DNA from: Bacillota bacterium
GTDB lineage: Bacteria > Bacillota > Clostridia > Oscillospirales > Oscillospiraceae
Length of the DNA stretch: 64,000 nt
Assembly: GCA_021768085.1 (NCBI GenBank)
Contig: JAETOJ010000001.1
Span: forward strand, 62,001 to 126,000
Direction of reading: 5' to 3'
In this document: positions 24,024 through 31,757 of the stretch, piece by piece
Layout: the number at the start of each line of letters is the position of its first letter
Numbering within the stretch: position 1 is the stretch's first letter
The notes under the pieces: generated by a model
Databases searched by the model: none
What the model was told of the DNA's origin: nothing
The model's input: only the letters and a program-made list of their open reading frames with translations
Translations under genes and position numbers: made by a program

Positions 24024-24695
24024 TCACCCGTTCAGCTTCTCCAGCGCCGCCTTGGCCGCCATCTGCTCCGCTTCCTTCTTCGTCCGGCCCGCCCCCGCGC
24101 CGATGACCTTCCCGTCCACCGACGCCTCCATCTCGAAGCTGCGGCAGTGGTCGGGGCCGCTCTCCCGCACCAGGCGGTAGCTCACCGCCGCCCCCGGCGT
24201 GCGCTGCACCAGCTCCTGGAGGGCGGTCTTGTAGTCCCGGTCGGCGGCCTTCTCCTGCTCCTTGTCCAGAATCAGCTTGCGGATGATGGGCCGCACCGCC
24301 TCCATCCCCCCGTCCAGGTAGACGGCGGCCAGCATGGCCTCGGTGGCGTCCGCCAGGATGGAGGGCCGCTCCCGGCCGCCCCCGGCATCCTCCCCCTTGC
24401 CCAGCCGGAGATAGCGCCCCAGCCCCAACACCTTGGCCACCTCGTGGAGGCTCCCCTCGCACACCAGGGCCGCCCGGGTACGGGTCAGTTCCCCCTCGGG
24501 CATATCCGGGTGCTCGTGGAACAGGCAGTCCGCCACCACCACGCCCAGCACCGAGTCCCCCAAAAACTCCAGCCGCTCGTTGCTGGTCAGCCCCTGGCCC
24601 CGGTGCTCGTTGGCGTAGGAGCTGTGGGTCATGGCGTGCTCCAGCAGCCCCCGATCCCGGAACCGGTAGCCCAATTTTTTCTCCAGCCTGTCCAT
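24024..24695 (-). CDS. rnc: Ribonuclease III
   Basis: A double-strand-specific endonuclease that processes rRNA and some mRNAs, 223 residues. The catalytic signature N-E-R-L-E-F-L-G-D-S-V-L-G is near residues 39-51. A second acidic site is in L-A-D-A-T-E-A-M-L-A-A. A C-terminal double-stranded-RNA-binding domain ends in G-R-T-K-K-E-A-E-Q-M-A-A-K-A-A-L. I prefer ATG 24695, six bases after GGAGGG; ATG 24701 directly abuts that ribosome site. It is downstream of acpP, as in many Firmicutes. Confidence 0.95.
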   Translation of the reverse strand: MDRLEKKLGYRFRDRGLLEHAMTHSSYANEHRGQGLTSNERLEFLGDSVLGVVVADCLFHEHPDMPEGELTRTRAALVCEGSLHEVAKVLGLGRYLRLGKGEDAGGGRERPSILADATEAMLAAVYLDGGMEAVRPIIRKLILDKEQEKAADRDYKTALQELVQRTPGAAVSYRLVRESGPDHCRSFEMEASVDGKVIGAGAGRTKKEAEQMAAKAALEKLNG

Positions 24696-24722
24696 GCTCA
24701 TCCCTCCATCCGCGGATCACAG

Positions 24723-24750
24723 AAAAAGCCCCGCCTCAGCGGGACTTTTT
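24723..24750 (-). terminator. Terminator between acpP and rnc
   Basis: A 12-bp stem (24723-24734 with 24739-24750) has one G-T pair and a CTCA loop, ending in T5. acpP is expected to be expressed far above rnc, and this partial stop would allow it. Confidence 0.8.
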
Positions 24751-24767
24751 CACGGTCTTCCCAACGC

Positions 24768-25001
24768 TCAGAGATCCAGATGATCCTGCATATACTTATA
24801 CAAGTCGCCCACGGTGACGATGGCCTCGATCTCCTCGGCCTCCATCTCCTCCATGCCGAACTCCTCCTCCAGCGCCATGGACAGATCCACCAGATCCACG
24901 GAATCGGCCCCCAGGTCGTCCACAAAAGCGGTGTCGGCGTTGACAGCGTTGGGTTCTACGCCGAACTGGTCGGCGATCAGCTTGCACAGTTTTTCAAACA
25001 T
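24768..25001 (-). CDS. acpP: Acyl carrier protein
   Basis: A 77-residue acidic four-helix carrier for fatty acid synthesis. The phosphopantetheine serine is S34 in L-G-A-D-S-V-D-L. The common D-S-L-D box is therefore D-S-V-D here, a conservative change. Start ATG 25001 follows AAAGGAG. It has its own strong promoter although plsX precedes it on the same strand, and a terminator follows, consistent with high expression. Confidence 0.96.
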   Translation of the reverse strand: MFEKLCKLIADQFGVEPNAVNADTAFVDDLGADSVDLVDLSMALEEEFGMEEMEAEEIEAIVTVGDLYKYMQDHLDL

Positions 25002-25039
25002 AATTACAGCAGCTCCTTTATGTGGCTTTGAACACATAC

Positions 25040-25068
25040 ATAATAGGGGCTTTGGCCCTCTGTGTCAA
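25040..25068 (-). promoter_or_regulatory. Strong sigma-A promoter of acpP
   Basis: On the minus strand TTGACA (25063-25068), 17-bp spacer, TATTAT (25040-25045). Confidence 0.78.
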
Positions 25069-25085
25069 GTGGCTTTTGACATTTT

Positions 25086-25102
25086 TTTGGGAACGTCCCA
25101 AA
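25086..25102. repeat. Palindrome upstream of the acpP promoter
   Basis: TTTGGGA-ACG-TCCCAAA is a perfect 7-bp inverted repeat between the plsX stop and the acpP -35. It is flanked by A/T on the wrong side for a terminator, so it may be a regulator site or a processing hairpin. It does not match the FapR consensus. Confidence 0.5.
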
Positions 25103-25108
25103 TCCGCC

Positions 25109-26152
25109 CTATTCCCCGCCCTTTGCCGCCGGCTTCACCGGCAGGCGCATATGTTCGATGTTCTCCGTGATATCCTCGATCATGCCGGAGCGGGTGAACT
25201 CCACCGCCTGCCGGATGGCGTTCTTCATGGCGGTGCCGTTGGACGACCCGTGGGCCTTGATCACTGGCTTGGCGATGCCCACCAGCGCCGTCCCCCCCAC
25301 CTCGTTGGAGTCCAGCAGCTTCTTGAAGTCCCGGATGCCGTCCTTCACCAGCAGGGCGGCAATCTTGCTGCGCAGGTTGCGCAGGAACATCTTCTTGATC
25401 TCCTTGGCCAGGAACAGCCCCGCCCCCTCCATGGTCTTGAGGAAGATGTTGCCGGAGTAGCCGTCCGCCACAATGACGTCCACGGCCCCCTCCACCGCCT
25501 CCCGGGCCTCCACATTGCCCACGAAATTGATCCGGCCCTCGTCCCCCGCCTTCTTCAGCAGGACATACGCCTCCTGCTGGAGCGCCGTGCCCTTGGAGGG
25601 CTCCGCGCCGATGTTCAGCAGGCCTACCCGGGGCTCCGGGCGGCCCAGCACCTGCTCCGCATAGTAGCTGCCCATAAAGGCGAATTGCAGCAGAAACTCC
25701 GGCGTACCCTCGGCAGTGGCCCCGCAGTCCACCAGGACGGCCCCGCCGCCCCCCGTAGGCACCACTGGAGCCATGGCCGCCCGGCGGATCCCCTTGATCC
25801 GCTTCACCAACAGCGTGGCCCCCGCCAGCAGCGCCCCGGTGGAGCCGGCGGACACAAAGGCATCCCCCTCGCCGTTCTTCACCAGGTTTAGCCCCACTGT
25901 CAGGGACGAGTCCTTCTTCTCCTTAAACGCCGTGGCGGGGTTATCGCACATCTCCACCACCTGATCCGCGTGGGTGATGGACAGACCCTGGGGCAGCTCG
26001 TCCACCCCTTCGGCGTGGAGGGCGTTGAGGATCTCCTCCCCGCGGCCCACCAGCACCACCTCCACGCCATACTCCTTGATCGCCTGCAAGGCCCCCTGCA
26101 CCGGGGCCTGGGGGGCGTTGTCCCCGCCCATGGCGTCCACGATAATCCGCAT
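25109..26152 (-). CDS. plsX: Phosphate acyltransferase PlsX
   Basis: A 347-residue enzyme that converts acyl-ACP and phosphate to acyl-phosphate, the acyl donor for glycerophospholipid synthesis. Typical motifs are D-A-M-G-G-D-N-A-P at 6-14, S-A-G-S-T-G-A-L-L-A-G near 100 and V-D-C-G-A. It lies between trmFO and acpP. The plsX-acpP-rnc order is conserved in Firmicutes. Fatty acid regulation through FapR was looked for and not found. Confidence 0.96.
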   Translation of the reverse strand: MRIIVDAMGGDNAPQAPVQGALQAIKEYGVEVVLVGRGEEILNALHAEGVDELPQGLSITHADQVVEMCDNPATAFKEKKDSSLTVGLNLVKNGEGDAFVSAGSTGALLAGATLLVKRIKGIRRAAMAPVVPTGGGGAVLVDCGATAEGTPEFLLQFAFMGSYYAEQVLGRPEPRVGLLNIGAEPSKGTALQQEAYVLLKKAGDEGRINFVGNVEAREAVEGAVDVIVADGYSGNIFLKTMEGAGLFLAKEIKKMFLRNLRSKIAALLVKDGIRDFKKLLDSNEVGGTALVGIAKPVIKAHGSSNGTAMKNAIRQAVEFTRSGMIEDITENIEHMRLPVKPAAKGGE

Positions 26153-26165
26153 ACCGTCGGCCTCC

Positions 26166-27473
26166 TTATAATCTCTCTTTCAGTCCGTCGATGACGGCCA
26201 GCGCCCGCCGGGACAGGGCGGCGTTCTTCTCCCGCTTGCCCTTCACTTTATGATCCAGCGGGGGCATGATCCCGAAGTTCACGTTCATAGGCTGGAAGTC
26301 CCCGATCCCCTCCCGGCTCACGTACAGCGCCAGCGCTCCGGTGGCCGTCTCCTGGGGAAAGTCCAGTGGTTCCTGGCCCAGCAGCCGCCGGGCCAGCTCC
26401 ACCCCCGCCAGAAAGCCCGACGCGGTGGACTCCACATAGCCCTCCACCCCGGTGATCTGGCCCGCGAAGGTGATCCGCTCGTTCCCTCGCACCCGGTAGT
26501 ACCGATCCAGCAGCCGGGGGGAGTTCAAGTAGGTGTTGCGGTGCATCACCCCATAGCGCACGTACTCCGCATGTTTCAGCGCCGGGATCAGGGAGAACAC
26601 CCGCTTTTGCTCCCCCCACTTCAGGTGAGTCTGGAAGCCCACCAGGTTATACAGCGTCCCCAACCCGTTGTCCCGGCGCAGCTGCACCACCGCATAGGGC
26701 TCCCGCCCGGTCTTGGGGTCGGGCAGGCCCTTGGGCTTCAGCGGCCCAAAGGCCAGGGTCTGCACCCCCCGCCGGGCCATGACCTCCACCGGCATACAGC
26801 CCTCGAACACGTTTTTGTCCTCGAAGCCGTGTACTTCCGCCTCCTGGGCGGTGCACAGCTCCTTCCAGAAGGTCAGGTACTCCTCCTCGGACAGGGCGCA
26901 GTTGATGTAATCTGCCGTCCCCTTGTCGTACCGGGAGGCGAACCAGGCGTGCTCCATGTCGATGCTGTCAAAGGTGACGATGGGGGCCGCCGCGTCGTAG
27001 AAGTTGAGGTAGCTGTTCTCCGGCAGCAGTCCTGCGACGGCCTCCGACAAAGCGTCCGAGGTCAGCGGCCCGGAGGCGATCACCACCTCCCCCTCCGGGA
27101 TGGACGTGACCTCTCCCTCCACCAAGGTGATGCGGGGGTGGGCGCGGATGGCGTCCGTGACGGCGGCGGAGAAGCCCTCCCGATCCACCGCCAGGGCGCC
27201 GCCGGCCTCCACCCGGGTCTGGTCGGCGCAGCGCAGGATCAGCGAGCCGCACCGGCGCAGCTCCTCCTTCAGCAGCCCCGCGGCATTCTCCAGCTGGTCG
27301 GAGCGCAGGGAGTTGGAGCACACCAGCTCGGCAAAGCCGGAGCTGTGGTGGGCAGGGGTCATCTTTTGGGGCTTCATCTCCCGGAGGGTGACGGCAATCC
27401 CCCGCTGGGCAAGCTGCCACGCGGCCTCGCACCCGGCAAGGCCCGCGCCGATGACGGTGACATTTGTGGACAT
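26166..27473 (-). CDS. trmFO: Folate- and FAD-dependent tRNA (uracil-54-C5)-methyltransferase
   Basis: A 435-residue flavoenzyme that makes ribothymidine at position 54 of tRNA from methylene-tetrahydrofolate. The FAD-binding motif is G-A-G-L-A-G-C-E-A-A near residues 9-18. Family motifs include S-N-S-L-R-S-D near 53 and N-V-N-F-G-I near the end. Its ATG overlaps the stop of a 71-residue XRE gene (TAATG at 27471-27475), so both are made from one message. plsX follows after 13 bases. Confidence 0.95.
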   Translation of the reverse strand: MSTNVTVIGAGLAGCEAAWQLAQRGIAVTLREMKPQKMTPAHHSSGFAELVCSNSLRSDQLENAAGLLKEELRRCGSLILRCADQTRVEAGGALAVDREGFSAAVTDAIRAHPRITLVEGEVTSIPEGEVVIASGPLTSDALSEAVAGLLPENSYLNFYDAAAPIVTFDSIDMEHAWFASRYDKGTADYINCALSEEEYLTFWKELCTAQEAEVHGFEDKNVFEGCMPVEVMARRGVQTLAFGPLKPKGLPDPKTGREPYAVVQLRRDNGLGTLYNLVGFQTHLKWGEQKRVFSLIPALKHAEYVRYGVMHRNTYLNSPRLLDRYYRVRGNERITFAGQITGVEGYVESTASGFLAGVELARRLLGQEPLDFPQETATGALALYVSREGIGDFQPMNVNFGIMPPLDHKVKGKREKNAALSRRALAVIDGLKERL

Positions 27474-27688
27474 TACATTCTCTCCCTGTGGTCGGAGCGG
27501 CCCACCAGATAATCAAGTGAGACATCGAAAAAGTCGGCCAAGACAATCAAATTATCCAGCGTTGGCTTCCGTCCACCACTTTCGTAGTATTGGTATACAC
27601 GGATTTTAACACCCAGAAAATCCGCCATCTCCTGCTGCGTCTTTCCCGCTTCCTTTCGTTGCTCTTGAATCCGCTCAGAAAGTTTCAT
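27473..27688 (-). CDS. Small XRE-family regulator coupled to trmFO
   Basis: A 71-residue single-domain Cro/CI-type regulator: E-A-G-K-T-Q-Q-E-M-A-D-F-L-G-V forms the first half of the helix-turn-helix. The C-terminus L-A-D-F-F-D-V-S-L-D-Y-L-V-G-R is typical. I start it at ATG 27688 (GGGGA upstream); an earlier reading has no ribosome site. It overlaps trmFO by one base. Upstream, a divergent gene has a promoter that holds a perfect 21-bp palindrome, the obvious operator candidate. Its C-terminus resembles the truncated XRE gene in front of ybeY at the window end. Confidence 0.9.
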   Translation of the reverse strand: MKLSERIQEQRKEAGKTQQEMADFLGVKIRVYQYYESGGRKPTLDNLIVLADFFDVSLDYLVGRSDHRERM

Positions 27689-27706
27689 AAAAATTTCCCC
27701 ACACTC

Positions 27707-27735
27707 TTGACACGCACCCAAGGTGCGTGTATAAT
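27707..27735 (+). promoter_or_regulatory. Consensus sigma-A promoter with an internal 21-bp palindromic operator
   Basis: TTGACA (27707-27712), 17-bp spacer, TATAAT (27730-27735): a full consensus promoter. ACACGCACC-CAA-GGTGCGTGT (27710-27730) is a perfect 9-bp inverted repeat lying between and touching both hexamers. A protein bound there would block transcription of the gene at 27777. Confidence 0.8.
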
Positions 27736-27776
27736 AATCTTACCGCACAAATAGTGCAGAACGGAGTTGACATATT

Positions 27777-28034
27777 ATGACCGACGCAATGGATGCCTTG
27801 TTCCTCTACGCCCAGGAGCACCGGATCCGTCCCCTCCTGGACGAGGAGCCCGAATTCTATAGCGTGGTAACGTGCATGGAACGGCAGGACAAATCCCTCC
27901 GCGCCCTGCTGGACGAAGCCACAAAAGAACGTTTCGACAAATTCCTTGACGAACAGGCCCTTCTTGACCTGTTCAGCGAACGCGCCGCCTTCCGCGCCGG
28001 GTTCCAGATCGCCATGGAATTGTCCGCAAGGTGA
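27777..28034 (+). CDS. Small helical protein of unknown function (DUF6809-like)
   Basis: An 85-residue, mostly helical acidic protein. ATG 27777 follows GGAG. The pattern L-R-A-L-L-D-E-x5-F-D-K-F-L-D-E followed by A-A-F-R-A-G-F-Q-I-A-M-E-L resembles small Firmicute proteins often found in phages and mobile elements (DUF6809 type). I am not certain of the family. It is divergent from the XRE-trmFO pair and controlled by a palindrome-bearing consensus promoter. Its stop codon lies inside the arm of a long inverted repeat. Confidence 0.65.
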   Translation: MTDAMDALFLYAQEHRIRPLLDEEPEFYSVVTCMERQDKSLRALLDEATKERFDKFLDEQALLDLFSERAAFRAGFQIAMELSAR

Positions 28035-28123
28035 CGGCTGGCTGGGGGTCGAACGGAGAACCAGCCCTCAGCGCCCCGTAGCCCTGGGCTGGTTCGTAGA
28101 GAGGCCCCCAGCCAGCCGTCACC
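28030..28123. repeat. 94-bp composite inverted repeat (REP/MITE-like)
   Basis: Outer arms 28030-28048 and 28105-28123 are perfect 19-bp inverted repeats. Inner arms AACCAGCCC (28059-28067) and GGGCTGGTT (28086-28094) are perfect 9-bp repeats. The left arm contains the TGA of the preceding gene. No T tract follows, so it is not a simple terminator. Confidence 0.72.
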
Positions 28124-28151
28124 CCTCCCGTGGTTAGGGCCGCGTCCATCG

Positions 28152-30476
28152 TTAAGCCTTCTTTTTGGCGGTGGTGGTTTTCTTGGTAGTGGTAGTCTTT
28201 TTCGTCGTGGTTTTCTTGGCGGTTGTCGCCTTTTTTGCCGTGGTTTTCTTGGCCGTGGACGCGGTTTTCTTCGCCGCCGTCTTTTTCGCGGCGGGCTTCT
28301 TCTCCGCGCCCTCACCCTCGGCGGCGGCGTCGGTTTTCTTCTTGTACCCGCCCCGCTTGTCCTCCGGGGTAAAGTTGGAGCACTCCGGATTGATGCAGAA
28401 GGGCCGCTTGAATCCCCGTCCGGACAGCTTAAACATGGTCTGGCCGCACACCGGGCAGTTGTCCTTGACGGGCACGTCCCAGGTCATGAAGTCGCACTTT
28501 TTCCGCTCGTCCTTGCTGTTCAGGTGCTCGCAGCAGGAATAGGTATACTGCTTGCCGGATTTTTTGCTCACACCGGTGCGCTTCACCAGACGGCTGCCGC
28601 ACTTGGGGCACTTCCCGGGCAGCTCCACCACCAGCGGCTTGGTGAAGGTGCACTCCGGCCAGCCGGGGCAGGCCAGGAACCGCCCAAACCGCCCGGACTT
28701 GATCACCATCTGCCGGCCGCACAGGTCGCACACCTCCTCGGATACCTCGTCGGGCACCTTGATCCGCTCCCCGTCCAGCTCGGTCTCCGCCTTTTTCAGC
28801 TCCGCGTCGAAGCCGGTGTAGAACTCGCCCAGAACGTCCTTCCAGGCCGCCTCCCCCGTCTCCACCTTGTCCAAGCGGCTCTCCATCTGGGCGGTGAAGT
28901 CCGCGTCCACGATGTCGGGGAATTTGTCCTTCATCAGCCCCGTGACAACCTCGCCCAGCGGCGTGGGGCGCAGGTACTTGCCCTCCTTCACCACGTACTC
29001 CCGGCTGGTGATGGTGGAGATGGTGGGGGCGTAGGTAGACGGGCGGCCCACCCCCCGCTCCTCCAGCGCCTTGATCAGGGTAGCCTCGGTGAACCGGGCG
29101 GGGGGCTGGGTAAAGTGCTGGGCGGGGGCGAGACCGTTGAGCTTCAGCGCCTCCCCCTCCTTCAGATCGGGGAGAGGGGATTGGGGGGCCTCGTCATCCT
29201 CGTCCCGGCTCTCCTCGTACACGGCAGTGAAGCCGGAGAACTTGATGGACGAGTGGCTGGCCCGGAAGCGGTAGCCTGCGGACTCCACCTCGATGGACAC
29301 GCTGTCGTACACCGCCCCCGCCATCTGGCAGGCCAGAAAGCGGCTCCAGATCAGCTTGTAGAGGCGGTACTGCTCGGAGGTGAGGCTCTTTTTCAGATCC
29401 TCCGGCGTCAGGTTCACGTCGGAGGGCCGGATGGCCTCGTGGGCATCCTGGGCGTTGCTCTTGGCCTTGAAGCGCCGGGTTTTCTCCGGGTAATACTGCT
29501 TGCCGTACCGGGAGAGGATAAAGGTTTTCGCCGCCGCCAGCGCCTCCTCGGACAGGCGCAGGGAGTCGGTACGCATATAGGTGATGAGGCCCACGGTGCC
29601 CACGCCCTCGATGTCCACGCCCTCGTAGAGCTGCTGGGCAATGGACATGGTACGCCGGGGGGTCATGTTCAGCTTCCGGGAGGCCTCCTGCTGGAGGGTG
29701 GAGGTGATGAAGGGGGGCGCGGGGGCGCGGTTCTTGTCCTGCCGCTTCACGTTCGTCACCGTGAAGGGCGCGCCCTGCACCGCGGCAGTGACGGCCTTCA
29801 CCTCGTCCTCGCTGGACAGCTCCATCCGCTTTTCCTTCCCGTAGAACTCCGCCTTGAACTGCCCCAGATTGGGGGCAATCCGGGCCAGATCCGCGGTGAG
29901 CGACCAGTATTCCTTGGGCACGAAGGCGCGGATCTCCTCCTCCCGCTCCACGGCCAGCCGGGTAGCCACGGACTGCACCCGCCCCGCCGACAGACCCCGG
30001 CGGATCTTCTTCCACAGCAGGGGGGACAGCTCATAGCCCACGATCCGATCCAGCACCCGCCGGGCCTGCTGGGCGTCCACCAGATCCTGATCGATGTCCC
30101 GGGGGTTGGCGATGGACTCCCGCACCACCTTCTGGGTGATCTCGTTGAAAGTCACCCGGCAAGTCTTTTCCTTGGGCACCTCCAGCACGCTTTGCAGGTG
30201 CCAAGAGATAGCCTCCCCCTCCCGGTCAGGGTCGGTGGCCAGGTAGACCTTGTCGCTGGCCTTGGCGGCCTTGCGCAGATCCCGGATTATGTCCGCCTTG
30301 TCCTTGATGTTCTGGTACTCCGGCTCAAAGGTGGCCACGTCCACCCCCAGGGTGCTCTTGGGCAGATCCCGTATGTGCCCCATGGAGGCTTTGACCTCAA
30401 AGCCGGGGCCCAGGTATTTCCCGATGGTTTTCGCCTTGGCGGGCGACTCCACAATCACCAAATTCGTCTTTGCCAT
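28152..30476 (-). CDS. topA: DNA topoisomerase I
   Basis: A type IA topoisomerase of 774 residues that relaxes negative supercoils. The N-terminal Toprim motif is V-E-S-P-A-K-A-K-T-I-G-K. The active-site tyrosine is in T-Y-M-R-T-D-S. Three Cys4 zinc-finger segments lie in the C-terminal third (C-D-L-C-G, C-P-K-C-G, C-P-V-C-G). The last 60 or so residues are an unusual Lys/Ala/Thr-only tail, histone-H1-like. ATG 30476 is the conserved start, but TTG 30482 has better spacing to GGAG. It follows dprA by 9 bases, as in many Firmicutes. Confidence 0.96.
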   Translation of the reverse strand: MAKTNLVIVESPAKAKTIGKYLGPGFEVKASMGHIRDLPKSTLGVDVATFEPEYQNIKDKADIIRDLRKAAKASDKVYLATDPDREGEAISWHLQSVLEVPKEKTCRVTFNEITQKVVRESIANPRDIDQDLVDAQQARRVLDRIVGYELSPLLWKKIRRGLSAGRVQSVATRLAVEREEEIRAFVPKEYWSLTADLARIAPNLGQFKAEFYGKEKRMELSSEDEVKAVTAAVQGAPFTVTNVKRQDKNRAPAPPFITSTLQQEASRKLNMTPRRTMSIAQQLYEGVDIEGVGTVGLITYMRTDSLRLSEEALAAAKTFILSRYGKQYYPEKTRRFKAKSNAQDAHEAIRPSDVNLTPEDLKKSLTSEQYRLYKLIWSRFLACQMAGAVYDSVSIEVESAGYRFRASHSSIKFSGFTAVYEESRDEDDEAPQSPLPDLKEGEALKLNGLAPAQHFTQPPARFTEATLIKALEERGVGRPSTYAPTISTITSREYVVKEGKYLRPTPLGEVVTGLMKDKFPDIVDADFTAQMESRLDKVETGEAAWKDVLGEFYTGFDAELKKAETELDGERIKVPDEVSEEVCDLCGRQMVIKSGRFGRFLACPGWPECTFTKPLVVELPGKCPKCGSRLVKRTGVSKKSGKQYTYSCCEHLNSKDERKKCDFMTWDVPVKDNCPVCGQTMFKLSGRGFKRPFCINPECSNFTPEDKRGGYKKKTDAAAEGEGAEKKPAAKKTAAKKTASTAKKTTAKKATTAKKTTTKKTTTTKKTTTAKKKA

Positions 30477-30485
30477 ATCCAAATC

Positions 30486-31730
30486 TTACTCCATTTTCAA
30501 TTTCACGGCGGCCTGAAACCGCTTGCCGCCCACGCCGGTCACCAGCTGATCCACTTCCAGCAGCGTCAGGGCGGACAGCACCCGCCGGGCGGGGATCTGG
30601 GTGCGCTCCACCAGATCGTCCGTCCCCAAGGGGCCATCCTTTAGGGCCAGCAGCAGCTCCCGCTGATCGTCGGTCAGCCTATCCTTACAGTCCGCCCACC
30701 GAAGATATTCCACCTTTTCTCCGGCAGGGGTTTCTTTTTTGCGCTCGGCCGGGGCCTTGGAGGCAACCGACCCCGCCGGGGGCTCCTCCGGCTCGGGCAG
30801 GCGCTGCTCCGCCGCGTACCGGCTCAGGGGATCCGCCCGCAGGATCTTGCCCGGGAACCGCTGTTCAAATTCACACAACACGTCGTCCGCGCTGAGGATC
30901 AGCTTGGCGCAGTTCAGCTGGATCAGACGGTTGGTGCCCTCGCTCATGGGCGCGTCGATGGGGCCGGGGACGGCGAATACCTCCCGGTTCTGATCCAGGG
31001 CGTGGCCCACCGTCAGCAGGGTGCCGCCGGCCCGGGCACTCTCCACGGCGATGACGCCCACCGACAGGCCGCTGAGGATCCGGTTGCGGACGGGGAAATG
31101 GCTGCCTTTATGCTCCGTCCCCGGCGGGTACTCGGAGAACAGCGCCCCCACCGTCGCCACGTCCTCATACAGTTCCCGGTGGAACCAGGGGTAGATCCGA
31201 TCCAGCCCGCCGGCGATGACGGACACCACCGGCCCGCCCGCCTTCAGCGCGCCCCGCACCGCGGTGGCGTCAATGCCCTCCGCCATGCCGGATACGATGA
31301 GTGCGCCCCGGCGGCTCAGCTCCCCGGACAGCCGGGAGGCCACGTCGATGCCGTAGGGGGTGGCCTTCCGGGCGCCCACCATGGCGATGGCCACCTCCTC
31401 GTCAAAGGCGAACTGCTTCCCCTTCCAGTACAGCACCAGAGGCGGCTGGGCGATGGCCTTCAGCCGCTCCGGGTAGGTAGCGTCCTGAAAGGTCAACAGG
31501 CGGATACCCAGCCGATCGCAGTCCCCCAAGATCCGATCCGCCCCGTCCAGCGACTTGTTCATCAAGGAGCGGACAGCCTCCCCACTCAACCCACCCAGGG
31601 TCTCAAAGGCCCCCCGGTCGGCAGCGTGTATCTGCTCCGGGCTGCCGAACCGCTCCAGCAGCCGCACGCTGGTCTGTCCTCGGATCCCTCGGCGCTGGGT
31701 GAGCCAGATCCAATGCTTCAGGTTTGACAT
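30486..31730 (-). CDS. dprA: DNA processing protein DprA
   Basis: A 414-residue protein that loads RecA on single-stranded DNA during natural transformation. It has an N-terminal SAM-like domain and then the Rossmann-fold domain with S-G-M-A-E-G-I-D-A-x-A and G-G-L-D. The Arg-binding motif F-P-x-R-N-R-I-L-S-G-L and G-G-T-L-L-T-V-G-x-A-L are also present. The C-terminal winged helix (DML1-like) is joined by a Pro/Lys-rich linker. dprA-topA is a conserved pair. No other competence gene is in the window. Confidence 0.95.
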   Translation of the reverse strand: MSNLKHWIWLTQRRGIRGQTSVRLLERFGSPEQIHAADRGAFETLGGLSGEAVRSLMNKSLDGADRILGDCDRLGIRLLTFQDATYPERLKAIAQPPLVLYWKGKQFAFDEEVAIAMVGARKATPYGIDVASRLSGELSRRGALIVSGMAEGIDATAVRGALKAGGPVVSVIAGGLDRIYPWFHRELYEDVATVGALFSEYPPGTEHKGSHFPVRNRILSGLSVGVIAVESARAGGTLLTVGHALDQNREVFAVPGPIDAPMSEGTNRLIQLNCAKLILSADDVLCEFEQRFPGKILRADPLSRYAAEQRLPEPEEPPAGSVASKAPAERKKETPAGEKVEYLRWADCKDRLTDDQRELLLALKDGPLGTDDLVERTQIPARRVLSALTLLEVDQLVTGVGGKRFQAAVKLKME

Positions 31731-31757
31731 GGCGTCCTTCCTCTCCCTGTTTTTTCG

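Noticed and set aside
25020-25108. FapR operator at plsX/acpP
   Set aside because: No TTAGTACCT-type sequence is present; the palindrome found has a different core.
28524-30644. A 706-codon plus-strand frame opposite topA
   Set aside because: It is the mirror of topA and part of dprA, low-complexity, and without a ribosome site.
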